NCBI GenBank assembly: GCA_031273775.1
Contig: JAISRF010000050.1
Span: 1-9,397 of the forward strand
DNA length: 9,397 nucleotides
Direction: 5' to 3'
From: Oscillospiraceae bacterium
GTDB lineage: Bacteria; Bacillota; Clostridia; Oscillospirales; Acutalibacteraceae
The position numbers and the translations under genes are program-made. This document shows, piece after piece, positions 1 through 5,391 of the stretch. How positions within the stretch are numbered: the first letter of the stretch is position 1; each line of letters opens with the position of its first letter. The notes under the pieces are model-generated. The model saw only the letters and a program-made list of their open reading frames with translations. It was not told the DNA's origin and searched no databases.

Positions 1-1
1 G

Positions 2-685
2 ACAGCGAAATGCGAGCGAAACCAAAATAACCCCACCGGCGCGGTGATGCGCCGCGAGCATTTAGAGGAAATCGCCGAAGTGCTCCGCGGCACCGATATC
101 ATGGTGCTTTCCGATGAAATCTATGCCGAGCTCACATACGGCAGCGCGGCTCATGTTTCCGCCGCTTCCATCTCCGGCATGAGGGATCGTACAGTGGTCG
201 CGGGCGGCTTTTCCAAAAGCTTTTCCATGACCGGTTGGCGTCTCGGTTACGCCTGCGGACCCGCCCCGGTGATTAAAGAAATGACCAAAATTCACCAATA
301 CGCCATCATGAGCGCTCCCACCACCGCCCAGCACGCGGCAATTGAAGCGCTGCGGTTCGGCGATGAGGACGTAAAGAAAATGGCGGACTCTTACGATTCC
401 CGCCGTAGGCTGGTTCTTAATGGTTTCCGCTCCTTGGGATGTGAATGTTTTGAACCCCACGGCGCGTTTTACATTTTCCCGTCCATTCGGCAAACGGGGC
501 TTGGATCGGAAAAATTTTGTGAGCGTCTGCTGAAAGAAAAACTGGTGGCGGTTATTCCCGGCACAGCCTTCGGCTCCAGCGGCGAGGGCTTTGTCCGCGT
601 TTCTTATTCGTATTCTGTAGACTATATCAAGCGCGCACTGGCCAAAATCGGCGAATTCTTAAGTGAATTGAGAATTGAGAATTGA
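2..685 (+). CDS. Class I/II PLP-dependent aminotransferase, 5'-truncated by window edge
   Basis: This is the C-terminal ~227 residues of a fold-type I aminotransferase (aspartate aminotransferase/PatA-like). The frame is open to the left edge, so the start lies outside; the GTG at 44 is internal. Visible landmarks in order: NNPTG (the conserved loop before the large-domain core), SDEIYAELTYG with the Asp and Tyr that contact PLP, SKSFSMTGWRLGY containing the Schiff-base lysine, and near the end GFVRVSYS, whose Arg binds the substrate carboxylate. Together these show an intact catalytic half. The substrate cannot be told from sequence; branched, aromatic or aspartate-type acids are possible. 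The last codons (SELRIEN) are encoded by a GAATTGA heptad repeat, and the TGA stop overlaps the TTG start of ispE by four bases, so the two are probably co-translated. Family assignment is firm; specificity is unknown. Confidence 0.93.
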   Translation, partial: TAKCERNQNNPTGAVMRREHLEEIAEVLRGTDIMVLSDEIYAELTYGSAAHVSAASISGMRDRTVVAGGFSKSFSMTGWRLGYACGPAPVIKEMTKIHQYAIMSAPTTAQHAAIEALRFGDEDVKKMADSYDSRRRLVLNGFRSLGCECFEPHGAFYIFPSIRQTGLGSEKFCERLLKEKLVAVIPGTAFGSSGEGFVRVSYSYSVDYIKRALAKIGEFLSELRIEN

Positions 686-697
686 GAATTGAGAATT
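665..697 (+). repeat. GAATTGA heptad tandem repeat at aminotransferase/ispE junction
   Basis: GAATTGA occurs four times in exact tandem (665-692), followed by a degenerate copy GAATTTA. The array spans the end of the aminotransferase gene and the beginning of ispE, and supplies both the TGA stop of the first and the TTG start of the second. Related heptads recur at 1375-1400 and 3956-3980. Confidence 0.9.
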
Positions 698-1701
698 TAG
701 AAGTCGCCATAAACGCCCCCGCGAAAATAAACCTGACACTGGACATTATAGGCAAGCGCTCGGACGGCTACCACAACATAGAAAGCGTATTTTGCGCCGT
801 ATCCCTTTGCGACAGCGTTCAGGTTCGACTGTGTAAAGGTGGCGGGCTTGACGTAAACTGCCGGTTTGTGCCGCTCGACAATTTTAGTAAAGCTGTAAAG
901 CTTGACGGATTTGAATTTTTCATTGGTGTAAGCGAAACATACCCAGAAACCGCGCTTGCGGCTTTGAGCGGAAATAACCTCGCAAAAAAAGCGGCGGAGG
1001 CGTTTTTTTCCGTGACGCGTATAGTAAATCCCGGGCTGGAAATCACGATTGAAAAACGCATTCCGCTTTCCGCCGGTCTGGGCGGCGGCAGCTCCGACGC
1101 AGCCAACCTGCTCCTCGGTCTGAACCGATTGTGGGGTAACCCGCTGAACATCTCGGAATTGGTTAGCGTTGCGGCAAAACTCGGATCTGATGTGCCTTTC
1201 TTTATCTTTGGCGGGACGGCTCTGATTTCCGGTACGGGGGAGAGCGTAGAGTCGCTGCCAAGCCTCCGCCACTGCTGCGTTTTGCTGGTGAAAAACGGTC
1301 TCAAACGCTCCACCGCCGCCATGTACGCGAAGCTTGATGAGCAATGGACACAGGACAACGGACGGTTGGCGGTTGGGAATGGAGAATGGAGAATTGAGAG
1401 CGGACAGATACACAATAACTGTCCGCTGCCCCGCACACAAGTTGCGGTCGAAGCATTGCGAACGGGCAACCTTACGGCGCTTTGCAAGAGCGTAGGCAAT
1501 GCGTTTGCTCCGCTTTGGGAAAATTCATCGGTTCCTCATATTTGCCGTCTCTTGCTCGAGAACGGAGCGCGTTGCGCTTCTTTAACCGGGAGCGGTCCCA
1601 CTGTCTTTGGGTTGTTTGACGACAGACAAGCGGCAAAAAAATGCTTTGATTTGATGCTTGCCCAGAGTAGCGATTTTGTTTTTTTAGGAGAACCGATGTG
1701 A
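682..1701 (+). CDS. ispE: 4-diphosphocytidyl-2-C-methyl-D-erythritol kinase (IspE)
   Basis: IspE phosphorylates the 2-hydroxyl of CDP-methylerythritol with ATP in the non-mevalonate (MEP) isoprenoid pathway, in the cytoplasm. This is a GHMP-fold kinase: NAPAKINLTL at residues 11-20 carries the conserved Lys15, IPLSAGLGGGSSDAA (127-141) is the ATP phosphate loop, LGSDVPFF (168-174) holds the catalytic Asp170, and the C-terminal LTGSGPTVFGLF is the third GHMP motif. At 339 residues it is about 50 longer than typical members (about 283-290). The excess lies in two segments: about 66-98, between the N-terminal strand region and the helix starting NNLAKKA, and about 225-252, which coincides with a DNA heptad repeat plus a hairpin. 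The TTG at 682 is the only common start codon after the in-frame stop at 676 that keeps the NAPAKIN motif; there is no clear SD, so coupling to the upstream gene is likely. Confidence 0.95.
   Translation: MRIENLEVAINAPAKINLTLDIIGKRSDGYHNIESVFCAVSLCDSVQVRLCKGGGLDVNCRFVPLDNFSKAVKLDGFEFFIGVSETYPETALAALSGNNLAKKAAEAFFSVTRIVNPGLEITIEKRIPLSAGLGGGSSDAANLLLGLNRLWGNPLNISELVSVAAKLGSDVPFFIFGGTALISGTGESVESLPSLRHCCVLLVKNGLKRSTAAMYAKLDEQWTQDNGRLAVGNGEWRIESGQIHNNCPLPRTQVAVEALRTGNLTALCKSVGNAFAPLWENSSVPHICRLLLENGARCASLTGSGPTVFGLFDDRQAAKKCFDLMLAQSSDFVFLGEPM
1375..1427 (+). repeat. Heptad repeat plus 9-bp hairpin inside ispE
   Basis: GGGAAT-GGAGAAT-GGAGAAT-TGAGAG (1375-1400) is a diverged run of the same 7-base period seen at 665-697. 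It runs directly into a perfect 9-bp inverted repeat, AGCGGACAG (1399-1407) and CTGTCCGCT (1419-1427), with an 11-base loop. The block stays in frame and encodes about residues 232-249 of IspE, in a region where the family normally has no such segment. Confidence 0.75.
1686..1690 (+). promoter_or_regulatory. Ribosome binding site for the DUF1624 gene
   Basis: AGGAG lies seven bases before the GTG at 1698, inside the last codons of ispE. It supports the GTG start in preference to later candidates. Confidence 0.7.
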
Positions 1702-2486
1702 AGTCTTTTGCACACAGACAGAAAACCGGGATACGGTATCATCTGCTGGATGAAATCCGCGGATTTGCCATCATATGCATGGTGTTTTTTCATGGCTTTT
1801 ACCTGCTGGGATACGTTTTTAACCTTTCGGCAGGGCAGACGCTGTTCGATTTTTTTAACCCCGCGCAACCGTTTTTCGCCGGCGCGTTCATCTTCATTTC
1901 CGGCATTTGCTGCCGGTTTTCCCACTCTAACGCCAAACGCGGCGGCATTTTGCTGGCTGTTTCCCTTGCGCTGACGGCGGCGACAACCGGGCTTTCAGAA
2001 TTAGATATTGGCGTTGATGAGATTATTTTGTTTGGCATCTTGCATTTTCTGGCGACCGCTATGCTGCTGTTCGCGCTCCTGCGCCGTCTGTTCGACAAAA
2101 TCCCACCATTGACGCAAATTCCCTTGTTTATTTTTTTGTTTCTATTGTTTTGGAATGTACAGAGTGGCCGGTTGGGAATCGGCCTCTTTTCGGTACAACT
2201 CCCGAACATTGTGACGGACAGCGTATTTTTATACCCACTGGGTCTGCATTCGGCTCTGTTTTTCTCCGCCGATTACTTCCCTGTGTTTCCGTGGCTGTTT
2301 CTGTTTTTGTGCGGCTCCGCATTCGGAATATATGCCAATCGCGGCAAATTTCCCCGGTTTGCCGCCGCGTCACATAGTCGCCCGCTTCAATTTGTGGGGC
2401 GCAATTCCCTTGTTATTTACCTGTTCCACCAGCCGGTGCTGTATTTGATCATTCTGGGCATTCAGACCATGCTTGGTAAAAAATAA
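1698..2486 (+). CDS. DUF1624 / HGSNAT-catalytic-like polytopic membrane protein
   Basis: A 262-residue hydrophobic protein with about seven predicted membrane segments. The N-terminal signature HLLDEIRGFAIICMVFFHG (15-33) matches the family of bacterial DUF1624 proteins related to the catalytic part of heparan-alpha-glucosaminide N-acetyltransferase, where an Arg-Gly pair and a membrane-embedded His (here His32) are conserved. The middle segment FFAGAFIFISGICC and the C-terminal VGRNSLVIYLFHQPVLY also fit, the latter resembling the last helix of the wider acyltransferase-3-like superfamily. By family analogy it may acylate an envelope sugar or lipid across the membrane; the substrate is unknown. 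The start GTG overlaps the ispE stop (GTGA) and has a good SD, so it belongs to the same operon. It is the last gene of this run. Confidence 0.82.
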   Translation: MKSFAHRQKTGIRYHLLDEIRGFAIICMVFFHGFYLLGYVFNLSAGQTLFDFFNPAQPFFAGAFIFISGICCRFSHSNAKRGGILLAVSLALTAATTGLSELDIGVDEIILFGILHFLATAMLLFALLRRLFDKIPPLTQIPLFIFLFLLFWNVQSGRLGIGLFSVQLPNIVTDSVFLYPLGLHSALFFSADYFPVFPWLFLFLCGSAFGIYANRGKFPRFAAASHSRPLQFVGRNSLVIYLFHQPVLYLIILGIQTMLGKK

Positions 2487-2663
2487 TCTCTAAAAGAAAT
2501 GCCACACCGATGTTCATGTATTTATGCGGCCAAATAAATTAAACAACAGACTTTGCATAAGCGGTTTTATGCGTTATCTACAAATGAAAACACACGGAGA
2601 ACTCGTTATTTACAATTAGGAAATTCGTACACAAACTTTTTACTTTTCTTTTTTTGTCGGTTG

Positions 2664-2672
2664 TGGTAAAAT
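2664..2672 (+). promoter_or_regulatory. Candidate extended -10 promoter for galU operon
   Basis: TGG-TAAAAT, preceded by TG at 2662-2663 (TTGTGGTAAAATG), forms an extended -10 element 32 bases before the galU ATG. The upstream T-rich tract (2640-2657) offers no good -35 box, as extended -10 promoters can tolerate. The 218-base gap (2487-2704) shows no other gene; it contains a weak GCATAA/TTATGC hairpin (2555-2572) without a T-run. Confidence 0.5.
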
Positions 2673-2691
2673 GAATCCGTACACAGGAATT

Positions 2692-2696
2692 AGGAG
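2692..2696 (+). promoter_or_regulatory. Ribosome binding site for galU
   Basis: AGGAG with an eight-base spacer to ATG 2705 fixes the galU start. Confidence 0.8.
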
Positions 2697-2704
2697 ATGA
2701 GAGT

Positions 2705-3574
2705 ATGAAAGTTAAAAAGGCAGTTATCCCCGCCGCAGGGTTGGGAACCCGCGTTTTGCCCGCCTCCAAGGCGTGCCCCAAGGAAATGCTGAACATTGTG
2801 GACAAACCAGCCATTCAGTACATTGTCGAGGAGGCTGTCCGCGCCGGCATCACCGACATTTTAATCATCACTAACCGGGGCAAGGGCGTGATTGAAGACC
2901 ACTTTGACCATGCTTTTGAATTGGAAGAAGCCTTAAAAAAGAAAAACCGCGCCCAGATGCTCGCCGAACTGGAAACGATCGCCGGGCTGGCCAATATCTT
3001 TTTCATCCGTCAGAAAGAAACAAAGGGCTTGGGTCACGCCGTGCTGGCGGCTAAAAGCTTTGTGGGGAATGACCCCTTTGCTGTGCTGTACGGCGATGAT
3101 GTTATCATCGGCGAGGATCCTGCCGTAGGCCAGCTTTGCCGCGCGTACGACGAATACGGGCTGGGCGTTGTGGGCGTAAAAGAGGTTTCGGTCGAAGCTA
3201 TCCAAAAATACAGTTCCTTAGAAGTAGAACCTTTGAAGGAAAGGGTATTCAAGGTGACGGACATGATAGAAAAGCCCACGCCTGACCAGATTTTTTCACT
3301 TTATTCAATTCTTGGCCGTTGTGTGTTGCCCGCCAAGATTTTTGAAATTTTGGAAAATACACCTCTGGGCGCGGGGAACGAGCTGCAATTGACCGATGCC
3401 ATGAAAACCCTTGCCCGGGAAGATAGCATGACCGCGGTGGACTTCACCGGTATTCGCTATGATATGGGCAGCAAGCTTGGCATTATGCAGGCGAATGTGG
3501 AGGTCGCGCTCAGTCACAACGAAATCGGTGAGGATTTTAAGGCTTATTTGAAAGAAATTGCGAAAGGATTGTAA
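2705..3574 (+). CDS. galU: UTP--glucose-1-phosphate uridylyltransferase
   Basis: This enzyme makes UDP-glucose from UTP and glucose-1-phosphate, the activated glucose for envelope polysaccharides and glycolipids; it is cytoplasmic. The 289-residue length is standard. AAGLGTRVLPASKACPKEML (10-29) is the nucleotide-binding signature, with Gly12-Leu-Gly-Thr-Arg16 and the Pro25-Lys26-Glu27 triad. KGLGHAVLAA (107-116) and LYGDDVI (128-134) give the uridine contacts and the metal-binding aspartates, and IEKP follows at the sugar site. The C-terminal YDMGSKLGIMQANVEVAL is also typical. It opens a run with the biotin carrier and oadA, an unusual partner set that suggests co-transcription rather than a shared pathway. 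A strong SD and an extended -10 promoter lie upstream. The final codons carry the SD of the next gene. Confidence 0.97.
   Translation: MKVKKAVIPAAGLGTRVLPASKACPKEMLNIVDKPAIQYIVEEAVRAGITDILIITNRGKGVIEDHFDHAFELEEALKKKNRAQMLAELETIAGLANIFFIRQKETKGLGHAVLAAKSFVGNDPFAVLYGDDVIIGEDPAVGQLCRAYDEYGLGVVGVKEVSVEAIQKYSSLEVEPLKERVFKVTDMIEKPTPDQIFSLYSILGRCVLPAKIFEILENTPLGAGNELQLTDAMKTLAREDSMTAVDFTGIRYDMGSKLGIMQANVEVALSHNEIGEDFKAYLKEIAKGL
3563..3568 (+). promoter_or_regulatory. Ribosome binding site for the biotin carrier gene
   Basis: AAAGGA inside the galU end, ten bases before ATG 3579. It selects this ATG over the earlier in-frame start at 3558. Confidence 0.65.
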
Positions 3575-3578
3575 AACT

Positions 3579-3959
3579 ATGAAAACCCTTCGTGTAACCG
3601 TGAACGGCAACGCCTATGATGTAACAGTGGAGGAACTGGACTCTTCCTCCGCGACCGTACCCGCACCCGCTCCAACGCCCGTGGCCGCTGCGGCTCCGGC
3701 TCCGGCTCCCGCTTCGTCGGCTCCCGCTTCGTCGGCTCCCGCTTCCGGCGCTAAAATCAACGCGCCCATGCCCGGTACTATCATCAGGGTCGCCGTCAAA
3801 ACCGGGGATGCCGTTAAGCGCGGCGACACACTTTTGGTGCTGGAAGCCATGAAAATGGAAAACGAAATTCAGACTCCCACGGACGGTACCGTAGCGCAGG
3901 TCGCCGTGGCGCAGGGCGCAAGTGTAGACACCGGCGCACTGTTGGCTGTTATCAGTTGA
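3579..3959 (+). CDS. Biotin carboxyl carrier protein (decarboxylase/carboxylase gamma-type subunit)
   Basis: A 126-residue biotin carrier. It has three parts: an N-terminal strand region (1-20, MKTLRVTVNGNAYDVTVEEL) found in oxaloacetate and methylmalonyl-CoA decarboxylase biotin subunits, a flexible Ala/Pro/Ser linker (about 26-57), and a C-terminal biotinyl domain (about 59-126) with the EAMKMEN signature, biotin expected on Lys92. The carrier ferries CO2 from the carboxyltransferase site of OadA to a second active site. It sits just upstream of oadA, whose product lacks its own biotinyl domain, so the two should form one complex. The linker DNA holds a 15-base tandem repeat (3704 onward), giving repeated APASS. 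The stop codon lies in a TTGACAG heptad repeat. It could equally serve a pyruvate carboxylase of split type; the partner enzymes are not in view. Confidence 0.93.
   Translation: MKTLRVTVNGNAYDVTVEELDSSSATVPAPAPTPVAAAAPAPAPASSAPASSAPASGAKINAPMPGTIIRVAVKTGDAVKRGDTLLVLEAMKMENEIQTPTDGTVAQVAVAQGASVDTGALLAVIS
3704..3745 (+). repeat. 15-base tandem repeat in the Ala/Pro/Ser linker
   Basis: GGCTCCCGCTTCGTC is present twice in exact tandem (3704-3718, 3719-3733) and a third, partial copy follows. Each copy adds five residues to the linker, so linker length can change without loss of frame. Confidence 0.85.
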
Positions 3960-3980
3960 CAGTTGATAATTGACAGTTAA
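3956..3980 (+). repeat. TTGACAG heptad repeat at biotin carrier/oadA junction
   Basis: TTGACAG-TTGATAA-TTGACAG-TTAA keeps a 7-base period. It contains the TGA stop of the biotin carrier gene (3957-3959) and ends two bases before the oadA ribosome binding site. It is related in period and base pattern to the arrays at 665 and 1375. Confidence 0.8.
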
Positions 3981-3981
3981 T

Positions 3982-3985
3982 GGAG
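3982..3985 (+). promoter_or_regulatory. Ribosome binding site for oadA
   Basis: GGAG (in TGGAGAAAAG) with an 11-base spacer to ATG 3997. It argues against the in-frame TTG at 3970, which lies inside the heptad repeat. Confidence 0.6.
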
Positions 3986-3996
3986 AAAAGCTATTT

Positions 3997-5391
3997 ATGA
4001 AAATCAAAATCACGGAAACCGTCCTGCGTGACGCCCATCAGTCACTGATTGCCACGCGCATGACCACCGCGCAAATGCGCCCAATGCTCTCCCTGCTGGA
4101 TTCCGCCGGATTGTACGCGCTGGAATGCTGGGGCGGCGCGACCTTTGATGCCTGCCTTCGCTTTTTGAACGAGGATCCGTGGGAGAGACTCCGCACCATC
4201 CGCTCGGTTTGCAAAAACAGCAAGCTTCAAATGCTTTTCCGCGGGCAAAATATGCTGGGCTACCGCCATTACGCCGATGACGTGGTAGAGTATTTTGTGC
4301 AGAAATCGGTGGCAAACGGCATTGACATTATTCGCATTTTCGATGCGCTCAACGACATCCGCAATCTGGAAACCGCCATTCGAGCCGCCAAAAAAGAGGG
4401 TGCGCATATGCAGGCGGCCATCAGCTACACCACCGGCGAGGTATTTACCACCGAATATTATTGTGATTACGCCAAACGCCTGGAAGACACCGGCGCCGAC
4501 TCAATCTGTCTGAAAGATATGGCGGGGCTGCTCACTCCATTCGGCGTGGCGGAACTGGTGAAAGCGTTAAAAGAAACCGTAAAGGTACCAATCAACCTGC
4601 ATTCGCATTACACATCCGGCCTTGCCTCCATGGTCATGCTCAAAGGGATTGAGGCGGGGGCTCAGATCATTGATACCGCCATGTCGCCGCTTGCGCTGGG
4701 TGCTTCCCACCCCGCGACCGAAAGCATGGTCGCCGCACTTGCCGGCACCGAATATGACACGGGGATTGATTTGGCCAAGCTCAAGCCCATTACTGAATAT
4801 GTGGAAACCCTCCGTAAAACATATCTTGATTCCGGCTTGCTTGATCCGAAGCTGTTGGAGGTGGATGCCAACGCCCTGATTTACCAAGTACCGGGCGGAA
4901 TGCTGTCCAACCTAATTTCCCAGTTAAAGCAGGCGGGCAAGGGGGATAAGCTTCCGGAAGTTTTGAACGAGGTGCCCAAAGTTCGCGCTGACTGCGGTTC
5001 GCCGCCGCTGGTGACTCCGACCTCGCAGATTGTGGGCACACAGGCGGTGTATAATGTGATTACCGGTGAGCGGTATTCCATGGTGACCAAGGAATTCCGC
5101 GGTGTTTGCGCCGGTGAATACGGCAAAACTCCGTTGCCGATTGACGAAGCGTTTCGCAAAAAAATTGTGGGCGATGGCAAGATTATTGACTGCCGTCCCG
5201 CCGACAACCTGCCCCCCGAACTCTCCAAGCTCCGCGAAGAGGCCGGGCCGTGGGCACAGCAGGAGGAAGATGTGCTGTCTTACGCGCAGTTTGGGCAGGT
5301 GGCGGTGAAGTTTTTTGAGCACCGCCGCAATGTGCAAAACGGCGTGGACGGCGACCATGTGGATTTTAAAAATAAGGTACACCCGGTTTGA
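3997..5391 (+). CDS. oadA: Oxaloacetate decarboxylase alpha chain / pyruvate carboxylase subunit B-type carboxyltransferase
   Basis: The carboxyltransferase moves CO2 between oxaloacetate (or pyruvate) and carrier-bound biotin. The TIM-barrel begins ITETVLRDAHQSLIATR, with metal-binding Asp12. ECWGGATFDACLRFLNEDPW and LFRGQN are substrate-site motifs, CLKDMAGLL holds Lys173 (the position carbamylated in the family), and NLHSHYTSG holds metal ligands His202 and His204. The C-terminal conserved domain ends near KFFEHR. At 464 residues it stops before the biotinyl domain that many OadA proteins carry, and that domain is supplied by the preceding gene. No OadB-type membrane subunit or biotin carboxylase is in the window, so whether it is a sodium-pumping decarboxylase or a carboxylase half is open. 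The ATG at 3997 is chosen because the protein family starts at MKIKITETVLRD. The stop overlaps the next gene's TTG start. Confidence 0.95.
   Translation: MKIKITETVLRDAHQSLIATRMTTAQMRPMLSLLDSAGLYALECWGGATFDACLRFLNEDPWERLRTIRSVCKNSKLQMLFRGQNMLGYRHYADDVVEYFVQKSVANGIDIIRIFDALNDIRNLETAIRAAKKEGAHMQAAISYTTGEVFTTEYYCDYAKRLEDTGADSICLKDMAGLLTPFGVAELVKALKETVKVPINLHSHYTSGLASMVMLKGIEAGAQIIDTAMSPLALGASHPATESMVAALAGTEYDTGIDLAKLKPITEYVETLRKTYLDSGLLDPKLLEVDANALIYQVPGGMLSNLISQLKQAGKGDKLPEVLNEVPKVRADCGSPPLVTPTSQIVGTQAVYNVITGERYSMVTKEFRGVCAGEYGKTPLPIDEAFRKKIVGDGKIIDCRPADNLPPELSKLREEAGPWAQQEEDVLSYAQFGQVAVKFFEHRRNVQNGVDGDHVDFKNKVHPV

Noticed and set aside
665..697. CRISPR array
   Set aside because: The unit is seven bases with no spacers; no array with 25-40 base repeats exists in the window, and no tRNA or rRNA was recognised either.
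697..1499. Long minus-strand open frames opposite ispE
   Set aside because: They lie antisense to a clear IspE, show no family signature and have low-complexity composition; they are shadows.
2555..2572. Hairpin GCATAA/TTATGC as terminator of the first operon
   Set aside because: It is only 6 bp, AT-rich, and not followed by a T-run.
3558..3578. Earlier start for the biotin carrier gene at 3558
   Set aside because: The SD AAAGGA lies downstream of it and the family begins at MKTLRVTVNG.
3970..3996. TTG at 3970 as the oadA start
   Set aside because: It lies inside the heptad repeat, has no SD, and adds nine residues the family lacks; ATG 3997 has a GGAG site.
3537..4013. Minus-strand frame rich in Gly/Ser/Arg
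   Set aside because: It arises from reading the Ala/Pro/Ser linker codons of the biotin carrier backwards.
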